Part shown: positions 23,842 to 36,100 of the stretch, piece by piece
How positions within the stretch are numbered: position 1 is the first letter of the stretch
Layout of the letters: each line of letters starts with the position of its first letter
Notes under the pieces: generated by a model
What the model saw: the letters and a program-made list of their open reading frames with translations, nothing else
What the model was told of the DNA's origin: nothing
Databases searched by the model: none
Origin: Rhabditophanes sp. KR3021
Taxonomy: Eukaryota > Nematoda > Chromadorea > Rhabditida > Alloionematidae
Reading direction: 5' to 3'
Assembly (NCBI GenBank): GCA_963281155.1
Contig: CAUJLY010000001.1
Span: 6,200,001 to 6,264,000 of the forward strand
DNA: 64,000 nt
Made by a program: the position numbers and the translations under genes

Positions 23842-25093
23842 ATGAATGCCGGAACTCCCTTTACAAATACTTCAACTGCTTCTTTGGCTATCATTCCAAC
23901 TTTTGACAGTGCCAATTGTGTAGTTGAATATACCAAAATTAAGAATGCCACTGTTGCATCTTTCAACTACACTGCTCTTTATGGCAAAACAAATGAAGTA
24001 ATTTGCCCTTTCTGTTTATGATTTTTATCTATTTTCAGCTTTTTTTGAATGGGCCTGATATTTATGATTCATTCTTCAACTACGAAGACAACGCCACACT
24101 TGTTGCTCAAGATCCAAGAATCTTTGTTACTTGTAATGAATCAGTCAAAGTTATTACAAGATACAACGACCAAGCCCGTAGGATATGTTTATGGTTCCAT
24201 CAATTGAGCATGCTGGAAAAAATTATTCCATTATGAAACCTATATTGTACTTTTGCCATTTTTAATGCTACAGTCAAAGTTTATTCGAGTGAAACGGTGA
24301 TGGATGAGAGACAAATTTCATTTAACACAGCCTCAGGAAGTATTCATCAAATTATTGCTCTCCGATCACTTTATAATCACTCATCGAGCCTTGTTGAGCC
24401 CAACTTTACTTTTGTCATTTCCTCTAATCATTCTTTGATGGTCAATGCAATCTCATCGTATGGTTTCAATTCTTCAAAGTTCAATTTATCAGGAGACAGA
24501 AACGGAACAAACTACGTCAACTTTATGCCTCTTCCTATTTCCAATGGTAGTAATATTGAGAAAAGAATCTTGGCCCCTAACTTCAACATGAGTATTTACG
24601 ATGGGCAAAGTATTGGAAATGATTGTGTCTTCAATGCCCTAGGCTTTGTTAAATTAAATTTGGTGAACGGTTCAATGTTGGTACCAACACTTGATCTGTT
24701 CGAATGAATAGTTACAGATGTGGAGGAATTAGAGAAGAAGGAGAAATGATGAATGGTTCATTTCTTGATTATGTTCCAAACACCGATGAATATGTAAACG
24801 GAACAACTCAATTTTACACTTTAGAAAGCGGATGTGTGCTCGAGGTTTATTCAGAAAGCGGTGTCAGCAATTATCTTAATATGTTCCTTGATGGACAGCA
24901 TATTCCAGTCCAAAACAATAAGCACCTGAATCTTCCTTTCTTCAACGGCGAATGGCAATAAAATATTGTATCAGTTAATGGCACCGATATTCATAGATTC
25001 GAAACAGCTGGAAAGTATGCTGCTTATGTTATTTGTCGACACGCAGGCAATGGATCCATGGGATACTTGACTGGATTCAATAGACGTATTTAA
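23842..25093 (+). pseudogene. Broken gene for an Asn-glycosylated extracellular-type protein
   Basis: Coding-like sequence begins MNAGTPFTNTSTASL at 23842. It has one likely intron (GTAATT near 23999 to TTTTCAG near 24038) and ends GYLTGFNRRI and a stop at 25091-25093. Between them the frame changes at least twice around 24180-24300, shifts again at 24704 (ATGA overlap) and meets an in-frame TAA at 24959 followed by a continued family-like frame. Many N-x-S/T sites (NASFNYT-like, NGSN, NMSIYD) point to a secreted or surface protein. No start peptide typical of secretion is seen, so a 5' exon may be lost. The family is not recognised. Several independent breaks argue for a true pseudogene, not sequencing error. 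Confidence 0.7.
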
Positions 25094-25316
25094 TTGTTCA
25101 TTTTAAATTGCAAGTTATAAGCATTTATTTTCAATAATAAATTGATTAGCCATTGCAATATTTGTATATTAATTTAAAAGTTAATTATTAGTACATATTC
25201 TATTCAAGGGATCCTCTACAAATCAGTATAAAATTAAGGTTCTTTTTATGAATCATTTTCCATACGTAACAAATCTAATCGTTATTTTCAAAGAATGAAG
25301 TCTCTGCTCGGAAAGT

Positions 25317-25742
25317 GTGTATTTGTCTGGTAATATTTCACCTGTGACAAAACAGATTGACAAATGGCGTTTTAGTGAAATTGGTGTGCTTCTTACATTG
25401 TTTTTAATTCCACAGGCTTTAATTATAACAGTATTTGTGGTTGCTAAAATGATAAGAGAAAATCTAAAAAATAAGAAGTCAATGTTGGATAAAACTTCTG
25501 ATACAGTTGATATAAAGATAATCAAATCATGTAAAGATAGAGCGGACTGTAACACTAAAACCACCGAAACAATTTGTATGGCGAAGAATAGTCAATCATT
25601 TTGTCAAGGTGCAATAGGTTCTAAGACTGATTTGACAAATCATAGTGATTATGGACCCCTTTCTGTCAAAAAGTATACAATTCTTCCCGCTAAAACTTGT
25701 AAATCAGTTGGAATGCGTTTTCTTATAATTGTATCTACTTAA
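25317..25742 (+). pseudogene. Membrane-protein fragment, possibly Frizzled-like
   Basis: An open frame of 141 codons contains one clear transmembrane segment, EIGVLLTLFLIPQALIITVF, followed by a basic stretch and several cysteines. The segment preceded by KQIDKWRFS has some likeness to the fifth helix region of Frizzled receptors (KLEKLMVKIG...), but neither the extracellular domain nor the other helices are present nearby. I treat it as a relic of uncertain family. Confidence 0.28.
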
Positions 25743-26271
25743 TCAACCGTCTTAAAAGTTGCCGATGATGAGAAAGGTAGAAACCATCGCAATTATGCCG
25801 TATTTCCTAGAAAAAAGATATTGTGTCAGTGAATAACTCAAAACTAATTGACGCTTTATGAAAACACGCAACATTTTAATTTTAGAAGGACCAAATCGTA
25901 TTAACTCTATAATAACTCCAACTTTAATAATATTACTGCCAAAATAGTATTTTTGTGATAACTCTTATTCTTTAATTACAAATAAATGTAATTTTCTAGT
26001 TGATCTTATCTTTTGTAAATCTAAACTCTCCAGGATGTAATATCAATTTTTAATGAAGTTTAACCATAATATGATGTTATTTTTAATATCTGAAGCTGAT
26101 TTTTTCGATTCGAGGGATCTGAATTTTATTTAAACTCAATTTTTGAAATATATGAATTTGTTTTAATAGCACATAAAAATAGATAGGTATAAGCAGCATG
26201 TTTCAAAAACTGAAAACGTAATTTTGTGTAAAAAAGTGGTAATCCTCAAAATTGGAACAATTTAAAGACAA
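25743..26271. other. Intergenic spacer
   Basis: AT-rich spacer between the membrane-protein fragment and the pseudouridine synthase 3' end. I see nothing convincing in it. Confidence 0.4.
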
Positions 26272-27601
26272 TCAAATTTTATAAATTATAACTATTTTAA
26301 GACGAAGAAAATTAATTTTTCTAATTGCCCATTCAGGCATTTCAGTTTGATATATAAACTTGTCTGTTTCATACTTAAAACAGTGTAAAAACAGTTGAAA
26401 GTGTTCCATTGGAATTTTCTTTCTAACAACATTGCAATTTAGGCAAAAAGGATCGAAATCAGGCAGTTTAGAAAAATCTTCACAATTTTCAATATGGAAT
26501 GTAGTTGGTAATTCATTTTCAGCCCAGTTTTTCATGTTTGTCTCGTACTCTGAATTAGGTTTCTCATGCCATAAAGATGCTCTATGAGCATTTGAAATGT
26601 CCTTGCATAAGACATCATACTCTTTTCCGTAATTTGCATCTTTTCCCTTATTGACACCCCAATCAAGTGTATTATAAAGTTGATCATTACAAATTGGAAA
26701 TCCTAAATATTGTAAGTGGACTCTAATTTGGTGGGTTCTCCCACTCTCAATAAAGCATCTAATTAAGGAATGCTTGCCATCAAACCATTCTCTTTTGAAT
26801 TTACTTTTTGCCGTTTTCCCATCAGGTCTTACACATTGAATGCCCATAGTAACGACTAGTGAACCAATTGGTTGTTCGCATACAATTTCCCCATCTGGAA
26901 AATGTCCTTCAACGAGCGTCAAATATTCTTTCTTTACACTTCGATTTACCATTAGATTCTTGAATTCCAAGTCAGATTCATAATTTTTAGCAAATATCAA
27001 GAGGCCCGAAGTTGTGCGATCTAGTCTATACAAAGTCCTTAATCCTGTAATGTTTTCGCGGACATTCAGTTGACCCAAAATTGAATGTATCCTATATTGG
27101 CCACATGGATGAACTGGCATTGAAGGTGGTTTATTTACTACACAATAATTTTCATTGTTCTCAATTATTTCAATATCCTGACTTAGAATCGGATGTTCAT
27201 GTCGATGACTTACATGAACAATTTTGTCTCCGTCTTTTATCACATAGTCCAAATTAGTCAATCTTTCCCCGTTTACAAACATTCTCCCGGATTTAACTGC
27301 AATCTTGGCATAATTGGCATTTGTTGAAATGAATTCTTTTGTAAACACATCAACTAGCTTCTTATTCAGCCAACGTCCCTTAGCCCTTGTTGTATAAGTA
27401 GTCCAGTATGGGCTCAGATAGCGAATCCCTACAATACTTTAAAAGTAAATCATTTTTAACTTAAAACTAACCGTCTTTGATTGTAACACCTATATTCTTA
27501 GGCATGTCCAGATCTTTTATTTCAATGACGTCTCCAATCTCCAGATTAGTAGATCCCGAATCAGTTGGTAACTTTCTTTTCCTAGAGTTATTTTTAACCA
27601 T
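26272..27601 (-). CDS. RluA-family RNA pseudouridine synthase (RPUSD2-like)
   Basis: Isomerises uridine to pseudouridine in RNA. Exon 1 is 27601-27472 and exon 2 is 27428-26272 (donor GTTAGT, acceptor TTGTAG), giving 428 residues. After a Lys/Arg-rich N-terminus, GIRYLSPYWTTYTT and KGRWLNKKLVDVF lead into an S4-like stretch (SGRMFVNGERL). The catalytic motif is YRLDRTTSGLLIFAK, whose Asp is the nucleophile of the family, followed by KEYLTLVEG and SGRTHQIRVHLQYLGFPI. The C-terminal extension holds CLNCNVVRKK. The order, together with the long N- and C-terminal parts, matches RPUSD2 (cytosolic/nuclear) better than bacterial RluA. The RNA target is unknown. Confidence 0.93.
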
Positions 27602-28437
27602 TGTAATTTTTAGAATAGAATTTAAATCACTGAATGTCTTTATTCCAATCAATGCTAAAATAAATGCTTCAAGATAATGCAAGTTTAAAAATATGGTATT
27701 GTATTATAGCTTACAAACTTAAAAGAATGCAATAATATGCTGAAACCCCAAGTATAACATTTCCAACACATTTTAAAATCAAATTATTATTGTGCAAACA
27801 ACCAGTAGCATTCAACTCGTTACGAAACTTGTGCCAGAACAATTGTGAAGAAAAGTGTTTAATAAGCAAATGCTGATAATTACAGCACTCAATGTCCTAA
27901 TACATTTAATTGCATCTACAAAGAAAAAAGGCATCATAATACAGTTCACTATGGGTAGAGAATAATTGCTCGTACGAACCTCTGAAAAATGTTTCTGTTT
28001 TTGAGAACAGATTCCCCTGAGTCTTATTTAGCCAACATGATGCATTACTAATTGAACCATTCAATGTAGTAATTAACCGTAATTTGTTTGGTTGATCAAA
28101 CTCAAAAGTGGACAAATGCATTTCAAGACGGGAAAAGTACGAGTAAAGATTGTGGGATAGAGATGATACACAACGGTACTGTTTTGTATTATAAACTGAT
28201 ATCAAATTTGTTGATGATGTTTATTGAATTCTCATTATCATGATAAAATCGACACGTTTGTTTGTAATAAAAAATGTTTTTAAAAATATTATTATTAAGC
28301 TAAACGCACACATCGATTAAATTTGAATATTAACTCACAATATAATTCTTTGATATAAACGTTTGCTATATCAGATGATAAGAAGTACAATCTCTGGGGT
28401 TTAATAAGCTGGATTTGTCAAATTTGGAACTATAAAG
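27602..28437. other. Spacer with a weak minus-strand open frame
   Basis: The only item of note is an open frame of 99 codons on the minus strand (28205-27906) with LITTLNGSISNASCWLNKT. It has no recognised domain, no neighbouring exon and no upstream splice signal that I can join, so it is not called as a gene. Confidence 0.3.
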
Positions 28438-28830
28438 TAGCATAAAATGATACCCATTTTCCCCATGAATCTCTTTACCAAAATCAAGCGTGGTCTACGG
28501 AATAAACTCACTTTTTCTGGGCTGATCTACCTACTCTTGGAGTACCACCAGATTTTGACATCCCTCCCAAGATCTTCCGTCTTGCCTACAAGAGTAAAAG
28601 ACCGATCATGATGGATTGCAGTGCTGGTGTAAAAAGAAGTGGTATGGTGGGAACAATCTTCCTCGAAACGAACTACATCCAAAACTCCCAAAAGCGGAGT
28701 TCGTTGACAATTACGATGCCTATCTCAAGAAGATTGTCGTGGAGGAGACAAAAATATGCTGGAAAAGGAACACTTCTGAAACATCAATTTATGTTAGTTG
28801 TGTTTGCAAGTTTTGGAAAGAGAGTTGAGA
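28438..28830 (+). pseudogene. Protein tyrosine phosphatase relic
   Basis: Decayed copy of the C-terminal part of a classical tyrosine phosphatase. FFWADLPTLGVPPDFDIP corresponds to the WPD-loop region (W-x-D-x-P kept) and MMDCSAGVKRSGMVG to the signature loop, which keeps Cys-x5-Arg but has Asp in place of the usual His before the Cys. The frame changes directly after this loop, and the last part (ELHPKLPKAEFVDNYDAYL) is read in another frame. Only a fragment of the 250-residue domain is present. Nematodes have many such phosphatases expressed in the germline, so a dead duplicate is plausible. Confidence 0.72.
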
Positions 28831-29686
28831 AGGTATCTAATAAAATAATTATCTCATAATCAATAGATATTTAAAACCTCGTTACAAACAGGAAGACCAT
28901 TAAAATATTAAAAGCATTCATTGGAACTGTGAAGAAAATTTGTATCATCTTTAATTGTCTACGTAGATAACTATTTTCAGTGCATTCGTCAATTATGACT
29001 CACAACAATAGCTTATTTGCCAAATAATCATATACATATTTACCACATTAACTTTATTTTGTAAAAATCTAAATGACACTTATTTTTATCATCAGAAATA
29101 AGATTTTCCTTGATCAAAATGTATGTCTTAGATAAACTTAATTACTACAAAATTGGAGTTTGTGTTATAATTACATAGACAGATAAGCAACAAGACATAC
29201 ATAATCATAATAATGACAATTCGAAGCACTTTTTCTCAAATGCGTGGTTAAATAAATCTCACTAAACTTCATTTTATACATATAATTAACTGTCTCGATG
29301 ACAAAATATTATGTTCTCGGCACTTATTTAAAGTGAACATTTTATAAACCTAATAGTGTTATCAGACTCCATTGGTTGTTTTACCACATTTATATTATTT
29401 ATAAGTGCAAACATGAAGGAATCTCGTGAATAAAGGAATTAAAATGATAAAATACTATATTTAAGAATGGAATGTATTGTGTCTTTGAATATTAAACAAA
29501 CATATAAGTATATGTAATTCGTTCTTCAATCCTTCATTTTATAATTATTTACCTTTTGAATATTTTCTTCCTATACACAAGTTTATTTAAATATTATTTC
29601 ATGTACTTTTCTTAATTAGTTTCGGACTAAGAATTCCTTCTAATAAAAATTCACTGGATCAGTTCATTTTTTTCAAGCACATCATA
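28831..29686. other. Intergenic spacer upstream of the EXTL gene
   Basis: AT-rich non-coding sequence; presumably it contains the promoter of the glycosyltransferase gene. I see no other feature. Confidence 0.4.
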
Positions 29687-31309
29687 ATGAATCGAAACGT
29701 GAGGTTCTTTTATGGTTTAGCCTGTATTACAACACTACTACTTGCATCTACATTATTTTTGAATTTCAATAGATCACAGTTTGTTATTTTACCTAGGAAT
29801 CTGAATAATCCAAAATTCGTAGAACTATTACTTACTAACTATACTCCAAATGATAAGGACAAAAATGAATTCATATCTTTTACCACAAATGTAACGTTTA
29901 GCACCGATTTTGAAGTTAAGAACGACCTTGGTTCTGCATATATTTTGAACAGTACAACAAAACTACCCATGTATCTTATTAAACATATTTCAAAAAATTG
30001 CGGAGCATTAATAGACGAATTTAGCGGCAATTACAAAATCATATATTTTGACCCAAAATTGCAATTTCCGGCTACAAGTAATCTTACATCAAGATATGAA
30101 GAAAGAGAATTGAAAGTGGATATTGACTCTTTTCATGATCACTTTATTATTATTGATAGTAAATTTATTGATGGTGCAAATGAACTTGTAAAAAGCATAA
30201 GTCAGGGAGTACTACCAATAATTAAAAGTTCAAATGTAGAAAACCTACCCCTTATAAGTTCATATTATGATTGGAACAAAGCTGTAATTATAGTTGAAGA
30301 CAGTCTTCTACAAGATAATACAAAGTTAATGAAGAACGTCATATCCAAGTATGGATTTGTAATTAATGAAATGAAGCAGTATGGAATAAAATTATTGTCT
30401 TTTAATTTCAAAAACGGAAGAGCTTTGGCTGATAATATTAACGAATATATTCATTATCAGTTACATCATGAACCTATGAGCAAAAAAATTAAAGCTGATT
30501 ATGTGTACGAAGAACAAAAAAATCTGTTTGATATAAACTCAAAAAATGATGTCATACATACAAACAAGTTTACGGCAGTAATTCTTTTTTATAAAAGGCA
30601 AGAAGCACTATTAAAGTTATTGCAAGAATTAAATAAATGTAAAAGTTTGGAGAGAATCCTTATTGTTTGCAACAATCAAAATACCGCATCAGTACCCCAT
30701 TTTGATTATTGGAAAGGAATAACCAAACAAGTATTTTTTATAAAAACAAATGTCAATTCCCTAAACAATAGATTTCTACCTTACAATTTGATAAATACAG
30801 AGGCAGTCCTTTCACTTGACGAAGAACAAAGACTTAGTAACACACAATTAGAATATTATTATGAATCATGGAAAAGCAATAAAGATTCGTTAGTTGGGTA
30901 TTATTCAAGAAAAACTGATAAATCAAATGGAATGGATGTATATGTTCCTAAAAAAGGAAAATTTTATGATCTCATACTGACTGGTCACACATTTACTCAT
31001 GTAAAATATCTATACGCATATACATACAACTTACATAACGAAATGCTAGAATTTATTGCAAAGAATTTCAATTGTGAGGATCTCGCATTTAACTTTATTG
31101 TTAGTATTATAAGTAACAAACCAAACTATAGCTTCACCAAAGGTTCTGATCTAGGTCGAAATATGAAAGCGTCAGAAATAGTCCAGAAAAGTATATCCTC
31201 CAAAATAAATCATTACACTGAAAGAAATGAATGTATTGGACATTTAATTAAACTATTTGGTTTCAACCCATTAATTAAAAATGTAGTATACTTAGATTCT
31301 TATGATTAA
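29687..31309 (+). CDS. Exostosin-like glycosyltransferase (GT64 domain)
   Basis: Intronless gene of 540 residues. A type II signal anchor lies at the N-terminus (YGLACITTLLLASTLFLNF), so it is a Golgi/ER lumenal enzyme. Residues about 100-290 resemble the exostosin (GT47) part in reduced form. From FTAVILFYKRQEALLKLL the GT64 domain follows, with CNNQNTASVPHF, NNRFLPYNLINTEAVLSLDEEQRL, LVGYYSRK, LTGHTFTHVKYLYAYTY, CEDLAFNFIVS and ERNECIGHL. These match EXT/EXTL enzymes, which transfer GlcNAc or GlcA in heparan sulfate assembly. The metal-binding DDD of the family is replaced by DEE, so activity is uncertain. It could be a divergent rib-2/EXTL relative. Confidence 0.85.
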   Translation: MNRNVRFFYGLACITTLLLASTLFLNFNRSQFVILPRNLNNPKFVELLLTNYTPNDKDKNEFISFTTNVTFSTDFEVKNDLGSAYILNSTTKLPMYLIKHISKNCGALIDEFSGNYKIIYFDPKLQFPATSNLTSRYEERELKVDIDSFHDHFIIIDSKFIDGANELVKSISQGVLPIIKSSNVENLPLISSYYDWNKAVIIVEDSLLQDNTKLMKNVISKYGFVINEMKQYGIKLLSFNFKNGRALADNINEYIHYQLHHEPMSKKIKADYVYEEQKNLFDINSKNDVIHTNKFTAVILFYKRQEALLKLLQELNKCKSLERILIVCNNQNTASVPHFDYWKGITKQVFFIKTNVNSLNNRFLPYNLINTEAVLSLDEEQRLSNTQLEYYYESWKSNKDSLVGYYSRKTDKSNGMDVYVPKKGKFYDLILTGHTFTHVKYLYAYTYNLHNEMLEFIAKNFNCEDLAFNFIVSIISNKPNYSFTKGSDLGRNMKASEIVQKSISSKINHYTERNECIGHLIKLFGFNPLIKNVVYLDSYD

Positions 31310-31388
31310 TTTTTACAAATATTTATTTTAATAAGAAAGATTTATTAAATTGTAATATTATGTCTTTTTTAATTCAATCTTTGGAATT

Positions 31389-33155
31389 TTAAGCTATCTT
31401 TTTTCTTGATCTTGGAATTGCGAAGAAAATTACATACAAAATGAACTAAAAAATTGCTTAAAGAAATTAAAAATAAATAAACTTACAAAAACAAAATTAA
31501 ATATGCAGAAAAATGTGGTTGTTGCTCTATATCCATATATTTCCTGCAAAAAAGAAGCACCTACAGGCCCAACGCAGCCACCTAAAATGATCTCAGTAGA
31601 GATGTTGTAAAATTGAAATTACCTAAAGCATAGAAAGCACTGAATATTCCCGATGCAATACCGTTTGTATTAACATTATTTCTGAAATCGATGTTAAACT
31701 TGATCAAACGCTAATGACTTACTGATAACCATATTCGATTGTGATAATATCAATAGCTAATTTGAAACTTGTTAAGAACAACGCACTCCCAGCCATACCC
31801 TGGAGTATTAGTGACATAACAACTAACGGTATACTCGTATCAATTGGTATGAATGTAACTGGACCCAAAAATACTAGAGACACCGAACACAGTCCTAACC
31901 CAAACGTAATTAATTCTTCAATTATGTTAAATCTGTGAAGAATTGGTCCTATTACAAGTACTGAAAGTGAATATACAGCGCCTGATAAGAAGAAAATGAC
32001 TCCCAATTCTGTTGAGGACAGATCAAATCTTTCTAAAGCAGATGGCAAAATGGGTGAAATGAAGTTGAACATAGCTCCAACGATACAGGTCGTCAGGAGC
32101 ATAAACCAAACGTAGGGCATTGCAGCTATCTGCTTGAATCCAAATTGTTGTTTATGGGAATGTGGATGGTGTTCTTCTTCCATCTCAAAGTCTCGAATAT
32201 AAATAAAAACGAGAACTGTATTAATTATTAGCAATAAACTAACAAGCATGAAGGGATGTTGGTATCCACCAACATCATACAAAAAACCTGAAATATAATC
32301 ACCATTATTTAAGGGCAAATCATCTCCAATTTTTCGCACTTAATTTAAATGCAAAAATTATTTGATTTACATAAATGTTTAAATGGCATTAGGTTGTTGT
32401 TAAAAAGAGAATTTTTTTCAAGAATAAAACTTATAAGAATTTTAGCGATATTTTCAAAAACTTTTGTTGCATTAAGTAAGACTCGCCTGAGATAGGTGGC
32501 GAAATGGCAAAACCCGCGCCTGCGAAAAATTCACTTGCAGCCATGATTGATGTGATATTCTTAGGAAAGTCTTTTGTTATGGTTGTAAATATGCTCACCA
32601 ATACACAAGATGTTCCAAGCGACTGAATTACGCGTAAACAAAATGTTGCATTAAAAAAATAGAGATGAGTTTCGATGTGGTCAGTAAAGCCAAATAGAAA
32701 TGTTCCTATAGTTACAAGAAGCAATCCGAGTGCATATGTTTTTCGTACTCCGAATATTGGTAACTAAATATATGGGGTCGTGGGTGGAATGATTACTTTA
32801 GAATTGGTTTTACTTACAATTTTGGTTACTACCAGACTACCAACAAATACCACTAAAATATAAAGATTTAATAAGTCGAGTAAATAAAGGATGTTTATTG
32901 CTGAAAATTGTGCCTACCTAGAGAAAAAATTCCAAAAATAAGTCCAATTTCTGATAAAGTCAATCCTTTTTTTGTTGCAACTTCTGCGAAGAATGGCAAA
33001 ATTACTGTGATGGACATTTGTAGATTCACATTAGTAAATAGTATCAGTAAAAAAGTAATCCATTCTGATTTAGTAAATGTTGAAAACGATTTTTTAATAG
33101 GAGTAGGTTCTGCTCTTTCAAAGTTTAACGGTTCTATTTCATGATTTTTGTCCAT
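31389..33155 (-). CDS. MFS transporter, SLC18B1/vesicular polyamine transporter-like
   Basis: Membrane transporter of 441 residues in seven exons (33155-32918, 32852-32818, 32763-32487, 32287-31723, 31681-31623, 31581-31487, 31445-31389). It has 11-12 predicted helices and the family sequence marks SLTLSEIGLIFGIFSLG-like (here GLTLSEIGLIFGIFSLG), FCLRVIQSLGTSC, EFFAGAGFAISPPISGFLYD and GIASGIFSAFYALGGCVGPV. These agree with SLC18B1, which moves polyamines into vesicles by proton exchange. The start at 33155 (MDKNHEIEP) fits a cytosolic N-terminus. The third intron needs a GC donor (CAG|GCGAGT) to join GFLYD in frame. The gene is convergent with the EXTL gene, 80 bases apart. Confidence 0.88.
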
Positions 33156-36100
33156 TTTTTGTATATCAACAAAAAATTTATAAATTTGGAAGTGTAGTAA
33201 ATAGTGACTTTTAATAATTAACAAGAAGTGTGAATATTGTTTGAATTATGTAACTAACATTAAATTTTTTAACACCACACATAAATTACAGCAAATTTAG
33301 TTGCATTAACTTTTTTGATCCGATTACCAAAAAGATTTTTGCTGATAACAAAAGCTGCCCGAGTTTGATCAACCAAAAAGCTTCTAATGCGAATGAAAAT
33401 AACTTGCCTTATGATCATCAGCTATGAATTGTTAATGACTTTGATTAAATCGCTGTAACATTTAACGGCGCTTAAAAAATTCGTTCACATGTATTTCAAT
33501 ATGATGAGAATGGTTTGAATATGTTTGATCTTTAAGAACCTTTTTACAATATGATGAGTTTGATCGAGTATGAGATTATTTTGTGACTGCATTACAGATA
33601 ACATCTATGTGCACTTTTAAGTGATTAATCAAAATGATTTGACCTCTAGTCATTAATTTTGAGTTGAAAATATTTTCTAATTTTAAAAAATGTCTGGATT
33701 AGTTAACTTGTTGCTGTTGGACCGAAAAAGAACATCCCTCTGCCAGACAATTATAATCATAAAATCAAATATTTGAACAGAAACTATTTTCTTTTTATTA
33801 TATTACCTCATCAATAATATTTTACTTTTTATTATCAAATAATACTTCACTTTTTGTCGAATAAATAAATATATCCACTGTAAATATTTTGACTGCACTT
33901 TAAAACAGTAATGGGGAAGTGATTCATACACTTGACGCTTTCGGCTTCCAGATAATTATACTTTGAAATGAGATATATTTATGTGTTTCTATGATTTGTA
34001 TGTCAAAGCAATAAAACAACATAATAATTTGTTCAAATTAGCCATTACGTTAAATGTTTTTGGAGTGGATCAAACTGGTCTTGTTTATTAAAGTGAATAT
34101 TTTCAATATGCCAGAGTGTATTTTGCAATTTACAGAAACAATTAAGGCACTTAATTCAAAGATTATCCTTAGTTGATCACATCCTACGTAACTAGTGTGA
34201 TAAATTCGGTGGATTCCCTAATAAATAATACGTTCTTATCCTTTGTAAATATTTGGTAAGCAGTCTTTTTGAGGAATAATAATGACCAAATACTCATTTC
34301 CAAAAGATTAGGAGCACTTTTAAAGCAAAAGCTGGTATGACCTAAGAAGAGAAGACATATACCACTAATATTCTCATAACAAATTAAAAAATTTATGGAT
34401 TTAAAGAAGTTAGAAATGGCAATATAATATTGTTTATTCGACACCGCTATTGAGTGTCAATTAATAGTATTGCATTAAAGCTGGAGAGAAATGAACACAT
34501 AAAATAAATATTTTTCATTTTGTCTCTTATCTTAACTTTGGGCTTTTTCTACTTTCATGGCCACAAATAATTTATTTTACATATTCTTAACTCTTCCCCA
34601 CAAGCTACAATAATTTAAATTCACGGGAAAAGTTTCCTGTTATGGTGGAGTTGAAGCTATGTTGTATAAATACCTTGTTAAATAAGACTGGTTCTTCCCA
34701 AACTGAAAAAGTTAAGCTTAATAAATAATTGAGTAATCTATTCTTAGAATTAACTAAATAATGGCATAAAACAAGCTCGTTAAAAACTATTTTTAAAGTT
34801 GTGTTAAATGAGAAAAGCTGGATATAATTTTATGCGTTCTCTTAAATTTGTTTTGCCTGTTGAAACATTTAAAATTAAGTAAATTAAAAAAATGTACTTG
34901 ATATAAACACGTCAAATTGTTACAGACGAATGTTATTCTAAATGACAAAGGATTAATTAATTATTTTTGTTTTTTATCAACTTGTACCTTATGTTTTGAT
35001 AAGTACCACTCTTTACCAATGACACCAAAAAGTTACCTTAATAATCTAGTATAAAGTGATATCTTCTTTTACTATGTACCCATTTCTACTTTAATCCACT
35101 GTTCTTTCTTTATAAATAATACTAAAAGTGAAAAAAGTTGACCACAAATTAATTCCCATTACTACAACAGATCAAACGTTGAAAGTGTGAAAGTGCTAAT
35201 TTACATACCAATTCTTATTGTTATAATATGTTTTCATTTATTTATTTAATCTTTTGACTGCAAATCTAAAATTGAATTTCCATTTAACGGCTTCAACTTA
35301 TTTGATGTTAATAACAGTTAAATATGTATTGATAAATGTATCCAGTTATTCTTCCTACCATAAAGACACAAATCTATGGAGTTATATCCTGAAACATATG
35401 GCACCAATCTCTGAAATGTATACCCTTCTAATTACGTCATCACAATAACTGTTAAACTAATCCATTTGTTCCAATTTACCATTATAAATGTTAAAAATAG
35501 AAACTTTAACACTTATTTCACTTAATCATCTTGAAGTACCAATAGAACATTAACTCTTTACCTACTATCATCGCCCACCACCTCATCTTCTAATAAAAAT
35601 GCGTATTTAATTTTCTTTTTAATAATAATCAAAACAATTTACACACCCATTTATCAGCTTAATTTTGATAACATATTTTTTCCGAATAACATAAACACAA
35701 CCACAACCGCTGCCCATCTCCAACTTTTGGTCTTATAAGATGATGGACTTTTTCTATTTTTAAAAATCATTTCAATTGTAATATCAAATTTCATTGATAT
35801 GAATATACATACTATTATTTTGACACAATTTTTGAATAGATTCAGCGCGAACCTACTACACCATCATTACTATAGTATAATATAACTTTTTCACCAAAGC
35901 AACAAATACAGGATCTTTTGTTAACTTTTTTGTGTACATAAACAGTGTGTAGGTGTAAAGTTATTAGTATTATTGAACCTGAGTCATACCATTAATACCA
36001 AAGAGAACTTCCTCATTATGTTAAAACCAAACAAATTTCCTTCATTAATAATAATTTACTTTTAATAGTTTTATAATCCCTTCCGAGTGGGTGTTGGCAA

